NCBI RefSeq assembly: GCF_937128415.1
Contig: NZ_CAKZMJ010000019.1
Location: 1-13,331 of the forward strand
DNA: 13,331 nucleotides
Reading direction: 5' to 3'
Origin: an uncultured Caldilinea sp.
Lineage (GTDB): Bacteria; Chloroflexota; Anaerolineae; Caldilineales; Caldilineaceae
Of the stretch, positions 1-7,974 are shown piece after piece; position 1 is the stretch's first letter; each line of letters begins with the position of its first letter. Under the pieces are notes generated by a model, which saw nothing but the letters and a program-made list of their open reading frames with translations, did not search any database and was not told the origin of the DNA. The position numbers were made by a program, and so were the translations under genes.

Positions 1-417
1 GGCGACATCGTGCGCGTGCTGGTGAACGGCGCAATCGCCGCCGCTGCGTTCGTCGACCCACAGGGGCGCTGGCAGCTCGAGGTGACGCTGCCGGAGAGCG
101 GCGAGGTCGAAGTGCGGGTGGAGAGCGTCACGCTGCTGGGCGAGGTGCGCGCGGCGGCGCCGCCGCTGCGGCTCACCATCCCGACTCCGACGCCGACAAG
201 CTCACCGACCCCCACTGCAGAACTGGAAACGAGGGCGTCAGGAGAGGAGCAACCCGGTGAGGCCAAGGGCGTCGAGGTGGAAGTTGCAGCCCCTCTCGAC
301 AGGCTGCCGCCCACAGGGATCGATTTCAACAGCTATCCGGCGCAGATTGTCGTAGTTGTCGTCCTCAGCGTTCTCGGTCTGTTTGTATTGAACGATCGGC
401 GTAAAGGGGTGAAGTAG
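1..417 (+). CDS. C-terminal part of a surface protein with an LPPTG-type anchor (5' end outside window)
   Basis: The reading frame is open from base 1, so the start lies outside the window; 138 residues are visible. Residues 1-60 alternate polar and hydrophobic residues like a bacterial Ig-like or other beta-sandwich domain (VRVLVNG, WQLEVTLPESG). A Pro-Thr-Ser linker follows (61-72), then an acidic stretch. Residues 102-106 are LPPTG, followed by a hydrophobic helix at about 114-130 and a basic tail (NDRRKGVK). LPXTG, helix and basic tail in this order is the known sortase sorting signal. I infer that the protein is exported and either covalently anchored or simply held by its C-terminal helix; no sortase gene is in the window. 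The stop codon lies in the left arm of a hairpin (412-443). Confidence 0.85.
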   Translation, partial: GDIVRVLVNGAIAAAAFVDPQGRWQLEVTLPESGEVEVRVESVTLLGEVRAAAPPLRLTIPTPTPTSSPTPTAELETRASGEEQPGEAKGVEVEVAAPLDRLPPTGIDFNSYPAQIVVVVVLSVLGLFVLNDRRKGVK

Positions 418-443
418 GGCCGAAAGACGTCTCCGCCCTACTT
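412..443. terminator. Hairpin between two convergent genes
   Basis: AAGTAGGGC (412-420) and GCCCTACTT (435-443) form a perfect 9-bp stem with a 14-base loop. It lies at the meeting point of the plus-strand surface-protein gene and the minus-strand recombinase gene, where a shared terminator is expected. There is no long T tract on either side, so intrinsic termination is plausible but not proven. Confidence 0.45.
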
Positions 444-460
444 TCAAACCAGAAGATTGG

Positions 461-1399
<939 letters not shown>

Positions 1400-1433
1400 A
1401 TGAAAATCTCCTTCAAATTTTTTAATTAATCTA

Positions 1434-1462
1434 ATTGAAGCACATTCAGGTCAGCTTGTCAA
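1434..1462 (-). promoter_or_regulatory. Probable promoter of the recombinase gene
   Basis: Read on the minus strand, a perfect -35 box TTGACA (1457-1462) is followed after 17 bases by TTCAAT (1434-1439), which matches 4 of 6 positions of TATAAT. AT-rich DNA lies upstream like an UP element. Transcription would begin about 28 bases before the ATG, leaving a short leader with the AAGGAG ribosome site. Confidence 0.5.
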
Positions 1463-1501
1463 CAGAAAAAATCGAATAAAAAATAATAAAAACAAGATAA
1501 A

Positions 1502-1530
1502 TTGACATAAAAATTAGTCATTATTAAAAA
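1502..1530 (+). promoter_or_regulatory. Candidate plus-strand promoter in the AT-rich stretch
   Basis: TTGACA (1502-1507) is followed after 17 bases by TAAAAA (1525-1530), matching 4 of 6 -10 positions. It faces away from the recombinase promoter, with the two -35 boxes about 40 bases apart. If used, it would give a leader of roughly 330 bases before the small ORF at 1865. AT-rich DNA produces such matches by chance, so confidence is low. Confidence 0.3.
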
Positions 1531-1777
1531 TAAAATCTAAATTTCCTGTGCATCTTGATTTCTCTGAGAGCTTCTCAAATTGGGGGAAAGCGCATCGGGT
1601 GAAAGGAGCGCTTCCGGGGCCGCCCTGAGCGTTGCTTTTGCGTCATGTTTGGTCCGATTTGTGACTGAATTGTGTCAAGAAGTCCGAAGCAGAAGACGGT
1701 AAGATCGGGGCAGAGATCGTTTACAAGGACCGCATTCGTAGAATCGCGAAAAAGCGCATTTGCTATGCGAAGTTGTC

Positions 1778-1804
1778 AAACTGGCGCCCTTGCGCCGCCA
1801 GTTT
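1778..1804. repeat. Inverted repeat (9-bp arms) upstream of the small ORF
   Basis: AAACTGGCG (1778-1786) and CGCCAGTTT (1796-1804) are perfect inverted arms around a 9-base centre. It could be an RNA hairpin in the leader of the ORF at 1865, a terminator of unseen upstream transcription, or a paired binding site such as a recombinase core. Nothing in the sequence decides between these. Confidence 0.5.
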
Positions 1805-1864
1805 GCTCAATAAAAGGGTCATTTAATTAAGCTATTTTGCAGATCGAATCAGGAGCATTGAACG

Positions 1865-2077
1865 ATGATGCAATCCAACCAACGGCAAAATCAGAACAAC
1901 GCCAAACGGCATCATCTTTCAACACACACGCCAACCGCCGGGCGCACCCTCCACGCCCAGGATTTCACCTGGGAGTTCGGCTGGTCCTTCGATGGCTTCG
2001 ACTGGATGGGGAAGAACGAGGCGCAACCATCCAAAGAGATCACACTACTGGACAAAGCGCTGGCATTGGCGGGATAG
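1865..2077 (+). CDS. Small hypothetical protein, 70 aa, aromatic-rich middle
   Basis: I do not recognise a family. The start is well supported: AGGAG at 1851-1855 lies 9 bases before a double ATG (Met-Met). The N-terminal third is rich in Gln, Asn, His and Thr. The middle (about 33-49) is dense in aromatics and Gly/Asp (DFTWEFGWSFDGFDWMG), and the last 20 residues could form a short helix ending ALALAG. There is no signal peptide, membrane helix or Cys. It stands alone between the recombinase region and the sugar locus, and is followed within about 50 bases by a perfect 14-bp hairpin, so it looks like a single-gene transcript. It could be a small regulator, a peptide precursor, a cargo gene of a mobile unit, or a decayed remnant. 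Confidence 0.55.
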   Translation: MMQSNQRQNQNNAKRHHLSTHTPTAGRTLHAQDFTWEFGWSFDGFDWMGKNEAQPSKEITLLDKALALAG

Positions 2078-2122
2078 CGCTTCCCACACCTGGTTTCTAG
2101 GGCCCGCAGACCGCTTACGTCT

Positions 2123-2157
2123 CATCTGCCAGGAAATTCCAGGTTTCCTGGCAGATG
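2123..2157 (+). terminator. Perfect 14-bp hairpin after the small ORF
   Basis: CATCTGCCAGGAAA (2123-2136) and TTTCCTGGCAGATG (2144-2157) pair without mismatch around a 7-base loop. The position, 45 bases after a stop codon and before the promoter of the next gene, fits a terminator that isolates the two units. Only a broken T-rich stretch follows (about 2169-2188), so it may instead be an RNA-stabilising hairpin. Confidence 0.5.
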
Positions 2158-2186
2158 GCGGGCAATGGATTTAGTTTCCCCTTGTT

Positions 2187-2214
2187 TTGCAGCGCACCCC
2201 TCTCGTGCTATAAT
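2187..2214 (+). promoter_or_regulatory. Probable promoter of the 498-aa gene and dehydrogenase
   Basis: A perfect TATAAT (2209-2214) carries an extended -10 element (TGC just before it); TTGCAG (2187-2192) lies 16 bases upstream as a weak -35. Transcription would begin near 2221 and leave a leader of about 207 bases before the ATG at 2428. No known riboswitch was recognised in that leader. Confidence 0.5.
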
Positions 2215-2427
2215 TTTTTCACCATTTTCTTTTCGTGCAGAAATCTTATCCCAGATCCGTTTCAACGATTGTCGCAACGCACACATCTTGCTTGCCCTGC
2301 CAGCGTCGCTGCGAGCGAGGCAAAATCAGCTCTCGTGCCGCCTCAATGGTCGCCTGTCCCTCCCGGCCCATATTCTCGTTGCGAAGCCTGGCAGTTTGTA
2401 ACCACAAGTCACCACGGAGGGGGAAAT

Positions 2428-3924
2428 ATGATTCGCACATCTTCGTTGACTTCTAAACAACAGGTGCATCCCTGGTTGCGCCCGGTTCACGTGGCTGTGG
2501 TCGCATCTCATACGTCTCCCTTGCTCGACAACGCCCTTTCCAGGTTGCTGGATGCATTTCGCGCCGGTGGTCATCTGGTTCAGGAGGCGCCCGATGAGAC
2601 CACCGATTTGTTGATCGCGTCTGCGCCGTTTGGACGCCCACTCCCCTGGCGAGAGGCGGTGCTGTTTACTGCGCGACGACGTTTCGGTTTGAATCGCGTT
2701 CCCACCGTGCTCACGCTCGTTCACGCGCTTCCTGACGAATTCCATCGCCTGCTCGATCAGCTAAGACGCATCCTGCGCAGATCTTCCCCTGATCCGACGG
2801 ATTTTGCCTTTGAGGGGTTGTCCCCCTCAGCCTTCGAGGTGCTCGTTGAGCAAGGAAAACGCGGCGGGCCGATTCTGGCGCTGGAGCGCATCGTGCAGGC
2901 GCAGGCCAAGAGCATTCGCGTGCTGCTGTTCGTAGGCGAGGATCATCCCGAAGAGGCCTATCTCTTCGATTTGGTGGGCGCTTATCCACGCTTGTTGCCC
3001 TCGGAGGGAGAGGCCTTTTACCACGACCTGGTCTTGCGCATCGCCACCGTGCTCAGCACCAGGCAGATCACCGAGCATGAGGTGGTGGGGGAGCCGATTC
3101 CCGCCGAGGAGTGGAGGTCGCTCGAGACGCCGCTCCACATGATCGAGGCTGCGCGCGAATTCGGTCTACGGCGCTTCTTCGATCCTGCGGTCAAGATCGC
3201 CGACCTGGTGGCCGTGCCGTCAATTGGAGAGGTGATCGCCGAACAGTACAGCGAAGGATGTTTCGCCACCTGGGAGCCGCGCCTGCCCGGTCTGATCTCA
3301 ACCGTCACCGGCAGCGCACGTCCGGTGGATAAGGACAACATCACCGCCGATGACCTGGCCGTGATCGTGGGCATCCGCGACGATGGACGCGGCGCGCTGG
3401 TGCGCTGCGTGGAGGAACATCGCAACGATCCCCCTTCCTCGGAGGCGGTGGAGATGTTTCTTCTAGACCGATCGCTGCCTACAGTCTCGATCTCCATGAA
3501 TGGAAGACACTACAAGGCGCCGGTCGTGCGTTCAAAGTTGCACGGGCATCGCGGCGTTGCAGCCTATCATCCCGATTTCGTAGAATTTGTTCCGCTGGAC
3601 GAGCCGTACTATTTTTATCCCGTCTCCTGCGCCACCGAAGCCCAGGCGTATGGCATCTATCATGCGTTTTCGCGCGCCGAGTGTCTGCGTCATCCCGAGG
3701 ATCCGCGGCAGGCGGCGTTTACGATTTTACCGGGACATGGCGTGATGATCGTCGAGAAATGGGCGCCCGGCAAGCGTCCTTTCCAGGTGCTGTGGGAATA
3801 TATGGACGCCGGCTATCTGGAGATCGAACCGCGGGTGCCACAAGGCGCGTTGACCTTCGTCGCAGGCGCAGACGGACGGCGACATCTGCATGACCTTATG
3901 CCGGTTCCCTATGCCGAGCTATAG
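2428..3924 (+). CDS. Conserved-looking uncharacterised protein, 498 aa, in sugar locus
   Basis: The ATG at 2428 is chosen because GGAGG lies 7 bases upstream; the frame stays open to 2155, but that extension has no ribosome site and odd composition. No signal peptide or membrane helix is visible, so it should be cytoplasmic. Residues about 20-100 look Rossmann-like (HVAVVASHTS, DLLIASAPFG, PTVLTLVHA). The C-terminal half holds motif-like blocks: EGCFATWEP (276-284), TGSARPVDKDNI (294-305), PPSSE (335-339), LHGHRGV (371-377) and LPGHGVMIVEKW (434-445). The clustered His and Glu residues hint at a metal or sugar-acid/base enzyme. I do not recognise the family. It ends 20 bases before the dehydrogenase start and is probably co-transcribed with it, which suggests a role in the same carbohydrate pathway, perhaps an isomerase or hydrolase acting on a keto-sugar. 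Confidence 0.88.
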   Translation: MIRTSSLTSKQQVHPWLRPVHVAVVASHTSPLLDNALSRLLDAFRAGGHLVQEAPDETTDLLIASAPFGRPLPWREAVLFTARRRFGLNRVPTVLTLVHALPDEFHRLLDQLRRILRRSSPDPTDFAFEGLSPSAFEVLVEQGKRGGPILALERIVQAQAKSIRVLLFVGEDHPEEAYLFDLVGAYPRLLPSEGEAFYHDLVLRIATVLSTRQITEHEVVGEPIPAEEWRSLETPLHMIEAAREFGLRRFFDPAVKIADLVAVPSIGEVIAEQYSEGCFATWEPRLPGLISTVTGSARPVDKDNITADDLAVIVGIRDDGRGALVRCVEEHRNDPPSSEAVEMFLLDRSLPTVSISMNGRHYKAPVVRSKLHGHRGVAAYHPDFVEFVPLDEPYYFYPVSCATEAQAYGIYHAFSRAECLRHPEDPRQAAFTILPGHGVMIVEKWAPGKRPFQVLWEYMDAGYLEIEPRVPQGALTFVAGADGRRHLHDLMPVPYAEL

Positions 3925-3944
3925 CTCTACCGGTGGAGCCTGCT

Positions 3945-5156
3945 ATGCGCGCCATCTATGTAGACAAGCACATTCCGCGCGTCCTGCTCACCAAAGCCGT
4001 CACCCCGCTTTGGCCCGGGTTCGTCTGGACGCCCTTTTCGGCTGCGCGCGCCGCAGAGTTTCCCGATCCGCCGCTGCCGGGGCCTCGCTGGCTGCGCGTG
4101 CGCAATCTGGCCTGCGGAATCTGCGCCTCGGACCTCTCACTGCTCTTCGTCCACGCCGATCCGTCCATCGCCCCTGCGGCCCTGCCCGGCCTCTCCCGCT
4201 TCTGGCTCGGCCACGAGACGGTGTCCATCGTGACCGAAGTGGGGACGGGCGTCACTCGTTTTCGGCCAGGCGACCGCGTGCTGATGGATACGCATTTCGC
4301 CGGCGCCAACTGCGAAACGCTGGAGCTGGCGCCGAAATGTCGTTACTGTGCGCAGGGGGACTACCATTTTTGCGTCAACAAGTCAGAGCCCGGACCGCGC
4401 GGGATCGGCGGCGGCTTCGGCGACGCCTACATCACCCATGAGAGTGCGGTGTATCCGGCTCCACCCGACCTCGATTGCGATCAGGCGCTGTTGGTGGAGC
4501 CGCTCTCCATCGCCGTGCATGCGGTGATGCGCTTTCCGCCTCAGGTCGGCGACAAGGTGCTGGTGATCGGGGCGGGCATCATCGGCCTACTGGTGACCAT
4601 GGTGGTGCACGCCCTTGCGCCGCAGGCCGAGATCACCGTGCTCGCCCGCCATCCGCATCAACAGCAAATGGCCGAGAAACTGGGCGCCAGGCGCATCCTC
4701 TCTCGCGCAGAGTACGGCGCCGTTGCTCGGATCACCGGCGGCAAACACTTCTCGGCACCGCTCAACCGAGGCGTAGTGATCGGCGGGTTTGATCTCATCT
4801 ACGATTGCGTGGCCGATCCGCGCACGACCAATGACGCGCTGCGTTGGGTGCGGGCAGGCGGAACCGTGGTGATGATCGGCGCGCACATGGCGCCGATGCC
4901 TCGCATTGACCTGACGCCCGTCTGGTATCATCACGTCAACCTGGTCGGTTCTTACGGACACGGTATGAACGAGTGGAACGGCGAGCGTAAACACACCTAC
5001 GAGTGGGTGTTTGACCTGTTTCGAGCGGGCCGGCTCGATATTGAAGGATTGATCACGCATCGCTTTCCACTGCGGGAGTACAAGGAGGCGATTCGCGTCG
5101 CCAGCGCCAAGGGGAAGCACAGGGCGATCAAGGTCGTGCTCGAACATGAAGGGTGA
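3945..5156 (+). CDS. Zinc-dependent MDR (alcohol/polyol/threonine-type) dehydrogenase
   Basis: This 403-residue protein has the ADH-like catalytic domain followed by a Rossmann domain. Catalytic zinc residues are Cys60 (CGICASD), His90-Glu91 (GHE) and Glu185 (VEPLS). The nucleotide-binding loop is GAGIIG (209-214). A structural-zinc lobe is present, but only Cys132, Cys135 and Cys143 keep the usual spacing; the remaining Cys (123) sits nine residues ahead of Cys132 instead of three. About 20 extra residues lie between the catalytic Cys and GHE. The expected reaction is NAD(P)-dependent oxidation of a secondary alcohol on a sugar, polyol or amino acid; the substrate is unknown. ATG 3945 has GGAG 6 bases upstream; an in-frame GTG at 3933 overlaps that site and is less likely. 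It is probably co-transcribed with the 498-aa gene and converges with the kinase gene, 21 bases away. Confidence 0.93.
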   Translation: MRAIYVDKHIPRVLLTKAVTPLWPGFVWTPFSAARAAEFPDPPLPGPRWLRVRNLACGICASDLSLLFVHADPSIAPAALPGLSRFWLGHETVSIVTEVGTGVTRFRPGDRVLMDTHFAGANCETLELAPKCRYCAQGDYHFCVNKSEPGPRGIGGGFGDAYITHESAVYPAPPDLDCDQALLVEPLSIAVHAVMRFPPQVGDKVLVIGAGIIGLLVTMVVHALAPQAEITVLARHPHQQQMAEKLGARRILSRAEYGAVARITGGKHFSAPLNRGVVIGGFDLIYDCVADPRTTNDALRWVRAGGTVVMIGAHMAPMPRIDLTPVWYHHVNLVGSYGHGMNEWNGERKHTYEWVFDLFRAGRLDIEGLITHRFPLREYKEAIRVASAKGKHRAIKVVLEHEG

Positions 5157-5177
5157 AAGTCGCCGGCTTCAAACGCA

Positions 5178-6149
5178 TCACTTCTGTCTCGGTTCACCGA
5201 GTCGACGGCGAACCTTTTCATCTATCGTCACGCCCGCCCCTTGCAACGCCAACAGACAGGCCCCTAACACCGGCGGCAGCTCCGGCGCGACGATGCGCAC
5301 CAGCGGCAGCAGTCCCGCCAGCGCTTTCCGAAAGGGCGCCGTCACCGGCTCGCCGGCGCGCCAGAGGCCGCCAACCAGCGTCACTTCGCAGGGGGCGGCG
5401 CCCCACCCCAGATGACGCGCCACCGCCGCCACCATCTGCGCCAGCTCCTGGGCGCCCTGCCAGAGCAATTGCTGCGCCATCGCATCGCCTGCTTCGGCTG
5501 CAGCGATAACCAACGGGGCAAAGGCGGCGATCTCCGCCTTGGTGACGCCTTGCGTGTAAAGGCGATAGTGGATGTCGGTCATCTCCTGCAAGCCAAGCTG
5601 ACGCTGCACCGGCTCCAGCAGTGCAGTCTGCCAGCGACCGTCGTAAGCGCCCATCGCCAGTCGGATGGCGTTCCAGCCTAACCAGTAGCTGCTCCCTTCG
5701 TCGGAGATGAGATGGCCCCAGCCGCCGGCCTGCCAGCGCTCGCCCTGGGCGTTGACGCCGAAGCAGGAGGAGCCGGTGCCGGCGATCAGCGCAATGCCGG
5801 GACGGCCGGAGAGGCCGCCCGCCAGCGCAATGCGAATGTCGTGATCGACCTCGACGCAGTCGCCGAGCCGGAGCCGATGTGCGATGTCCCGCACGATCGC
5901 CCGATCCGCCTCCGAGACAACGCCGGCCATGCCGAAAAAGACGCCGTCGAACGGCGCAGCGGGCAGCCCGACCTGCCGACGCGCCGCTTCCACCGCTTCA
6001 CCGATGGCGAGCAAGGCGCGCTCTGCACCGGCGCTGTCGATGCCGGAGCCGCCAGCCTGGCCGACGCCGAGCACGCGCCCTGTCTCGTCGCAGATGGCGG
6101 CCTCGGTCTTGGTGCCGCCGCCGTCGATCCCAAGAAAGATGCGCGCCAT
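5178..6149 (-). CDS. BadF/BadG/BcrA-type sugar kinase, N-acetylglucosamine kinase-like
   Basis: This 323-residue ASKHA-fold protein is of normal length for the family. Visible motifs: phosphate-1 loop GIDGGGTKT (7-15), probable catalytic Asp in VDHD (101-104), phosphate-2 loop IAGTGSS (122-128), the family signature GGWGHLISDEGSSYWLG (142-158) and an adenosine-site Gly pair (LVGG, 258-261). It should transfer phosphate from ATP to a sugar; GlcNAc is the commonest substrate in the family, but the context suggests another sugar is possible. ATG 6149 is the only start that places the phosphate loop at residue 7 as usual. The upstream gene stops one base earlier (TAAGATG), with GGAGGGGG inside that gene's end, so translation is probably coupled. 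It is the last gene of the minus-strand operon. Confidence 0.93.
   Translation of the reverse strand: MARIFLGIDGGGTKTEAAICDETGRVLGVGQAGGSGIDSAGAERALLAIGEAVEAARRQVGLPAAPFDGVFFGMAGVVSEADRAIVRDIAHRLRLGDCVEVDHDIRIALAGGLSGRPGIALIAGTGSSCFGVNAQGERWQAGGWGHLISDEGSSYWLGWNAIRLAMGAYDGRWQTALLEPVQRQLGLQEMTDIHYRLYTQGVTKAEIAAFAPLVIAAAEAGDAMAQQLLWQGAQELAQMVAAVARHLGWGAAPCEVTLVGGLWRAGEPVTAPFRKALAGLLPLVRIVAPELPPVLGACLLALQGAGVTIDEKVRRRLGEPRQK
5191..5218 (+). terminator. Likely intrinsic terminator of the plus-strand pair, inside the convergent kinase gene
   Basis: GGTTCACCG (5191-5199) and CGGCGAACC (5206-5214) pair with one A-C mismatch around a 6-base loop and are followed by TTTT (5215-5218), the layout of a Rho-independent terminator for rightward transcription. 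It lies 35 bases past the dehydrogenase stop but within the last codons of the kinase gene on the other strand. Confidence 0.45.
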
Positions 6150-6150
6150 C

Positions 6151-7974
6151 TTATGCAACCACCCCCTCCACCCATTGCGAACGCGGCTTGACGAAGGCTT
6201 GAACCACCTGCACTTCATCGCCTTCTTCGCTGACAAGGCGATACGCGCCGGCCGCAGCCGGCACGACGAACGTTTCAGCGTAGTGGAAGCGCCGTCGCAC
6301 GCCGGCCGCCGTCTCCACCAGGACGCTGCGCCCTTCGACCAGGCTAAGCACGTGGCACGACCCCTCGGTGCGCACGTCCACTGCGCAGCGCAGATGATAG
6401 CGATGCACGTCGTAAAAGTGGTGCGGATGCGTGGGCAAATGGATCAATCGCCAGCCGGGGCCGCTCGACAGCGTGCAAGGCTTGGAAATTAGCTCGGCCT
6501 GCACGCGCGCGCCTTTGCGGTCGAAGTAGAGATTCTCGAAGGCGCGTTCGATGTTGAGCGGTCGCGGCCGTCCATCCAGGTCAAGGCGCATCCAGTCATA
6601 CATCTTGAAGGTGAAAATGTAGGGCGTAGCGCTGATTTCCAGCACCAGGTTGTTGACGCCCGAGCAGTGGATCGTGCCGTTCGGAATCAGCAACAGATCA
6701 TGTTTGCGCACCGGGTGCGACTGCACGAAGCGGTCCACATCCACCGGCGCGGCGTGACGATAGCTGTGCTCCAGCGCAGCGCGGAATTCGCCTGGATTGA
6801 TGTCTTCTTGAAAACCTAAATAGCAGCGCGCACCGGGCGTGCAGTCCAGGATGTAGTAGGTCTCATCTTGCGTGAAGGTTTCGCCGAAGTGTTTGCGGAT
6901 GTAAGCGGGCCGCGGGTGACATTGCACCGACAGGTTGCCGCCTTCAAAGGTGTCGAGAAAATCGAAGCGGATCGGGAACTCGTAGCCGAAGGCGGCTGCG
7001 CTCTCGCCCGTAATGTCATAGGGATTGCGGTGCATCAGGAAGTCAAACGAGACCTCGAGCAGCCAGCCGTCGCTCTCGAAGACCAGGCCGTTTTCGGGGG
7101 AGATCAGCTCAAAGGACCAGGCGTAGTTGGGGACATCCTGCGCCAGCTGCGGCATGCGTCGGCGAATCCATTGCCCGCCCCACGGCCCCGGCTCGAACCA
7201 CGGGCGCACGCGGAAGACGTTGTTCGCCAGCAGGTCGAGCCCGCGGCGCAGCGCGTCCCCGCGGGCGAAGGTGATGGCGTCCGGTCGCTGGCCGTCGACG
7301 ATCCAGTCGATGCGTTCATACAGGGCCAGTTTATGACGATTGGCTGCGATCCAGTCCACAAAGTAGCTGCGCTTGTAGGCGGGCTTGGGGTCGAGCGGCT
7401 CCGCTGCGCCCAGGCAGGTCACACTGCGTGCGCGCTGGCGAAATTGAATTTCGTTCTTCGGCGCATCAACGTAGACCAGGACGCCCTGCCAGCCGCTCAG
7501 GGCCGCGCCGCAGCCATAGACGATGTTCAGGTCGGCGTCAGGATCAGGACGAAGCTGGTGCAACGCAGCGGCGTCGAAGAAGTCCTCCAGCCTGCCTGCA
7601 AAACGGAAGCCAAAGAGCGGATCGTCGCCGCCCAGGAAGGGCGCAATCAGCGCGTCGATGGCCTCCGGCGGCTTCATGGCATTTTTTATGTCAATCCAAT
7701 GGGCGCGCACTCCCAGCCCATGCAGGGCGGCTGCAAGCCGCTCCCGGAAATCCTCCCAAAAGACGCCGGGATAGCCGTCGAGGATGACCTGACCGGCGGC
7801 GGCCAGTCGTTGCGCCAGCCTCTCGAAGCCGAACTCGATCTGGCCCTCGCCCAGGTCATGTGAAGGGTAGATGTCGTAGCGGCCGGCGACCTGTTCGCGA
7901 CCGGCGGCGGAGACATGCGCCGGCATCAAAGATTGCGTCGTCTTGCGCCAGGGATTGGGCAGCGTCACGCTCAT
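6151..7974 (-). CDS. Class I mannose-6-phosphate isomerase-like protein with extra N-terminal domain
   Basis: At 607 residues this is much longer than a plain ManA. Residues about 290-600 carry the type I phosphomannose isomerase cupin: metal-ligand candidates Gln351 and His353 (LSVQCHP), Glu371 (QDETYYILD) and His436 (IPNGTIHCSG), plus the conserved segment around YDWMRLDLDGRPR (459-471). Residues about 30-250 form a separate domain that resembles a nucleoside-kinase-type P-loop fold, but where the phosphate loop would be it reads VILDGYPGVFW (63-73), so ATP binding by that loop is unlikely. It probably isomerises a phosphorylated aldose and ketose; the exact sugar is unknown. The ATG at 7974 overlaps the cupin stop (ATGA) and is preceded by AAGGAAGGAG. 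The open frame extends upstream through the cupin gene but without support. Confidence 0.9.
   Translation of the reverse strand: MSVTLPNPWRKTTQSLMPAHVSAAGREQVAGRYDIYPSHDLGEGQIEFGFERLAQRLAAAGQVILDGYPGVFWEDFRERLAAALHGLGVRAHWIDIKNAMKPPEAIDALIAPFLGGDDPLFGFRFAGRLEDFFDAAALHQLRPDPDADLNIVYGCGAALSGWQGVLVYVDAPKNEIQFRQRARSVTCLGAAEPLDPKPAYKRSYFVDWIAANRHKLALYERIDWIVDGQRPDAITFARGDALRRGLDLLANNVFRVRPWFEPGPWGGQWIRRRMPQLAQDVPNYAWSFELISPENGLVFESDGWLLEVSFDFLMHRNPYDITGESAAAFGYEFPIRFDFLDTFEGGNLSVQCHPRPAYIRKHFGETFTQDETYYILDCTPGARCYLGFQEDINPGEFRAALEHSYRHAAPVDVDRFVQSHPVRKHDLLLIPNGTIHCSGVNNLVLEISATPYIFTFKMYDWMRLDLDGRPRPLNIERAFENLYFDRKGARVQAELISKPCTLSSGPGWRLIHLPTHPHHFYDVHRYHLRCAVDVRTEGSCHVLSLVEGRSVLVETAAGVRRRFHYAETFVVPAAAGAYRLVSEEGDEVQVVQAFVKPRSQWVEGVVA

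Larger units (their letters stand above)
1400..1864. other. AT-rich gene-free stretch between recombinase and small ORF
   Basis: No credible gene was found here on either strand. Bases about 1400-1550 are very AT-rich in an otherwise GC-rich window. The stretch contains back-to-back promoter-like sequences (1434-1462 minus, 1502-1530 plus), a 9-bp inverted repeat (1778-1804), and the same 9-base word TTTAATTAA near both ends (1421-1429 and 1822-1830). Placement beside a tyrosine recombinase makes it a reasonable place for a recombination (att-like) site, which is inference only. Confidence 0.5.

Noticed and set aside
1837..2100. Alternative 87-codon frame overlapping the small ORF
   Set aside because: It starts at TTG without a ribosome site, while the 1865 frame has AGGAG at good spacing.
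2155..2427. Upstream extension of the 498-aa gene by 91 residues
   Set aside because: No ribosome site at 2155, it starts inside the 14-bp hairpin, includes the TATAAT promoter region, and has odd composition; ATG 2428 has a strong GGAGG.
2221..2427. Riboswitch in the long leader of the 498-aa gene
   Set aside because: The leader is long enough, but I could not recognise a conserved core or a convincing expression platform.
6868..7863. Plus-strand open frame (331 codons) opposite the ManA-like gene
   Set aside because: Lies entirely antisense to a gene with intact isomerase motifs and overlapping operon neighbours; no domain was recognised in it.
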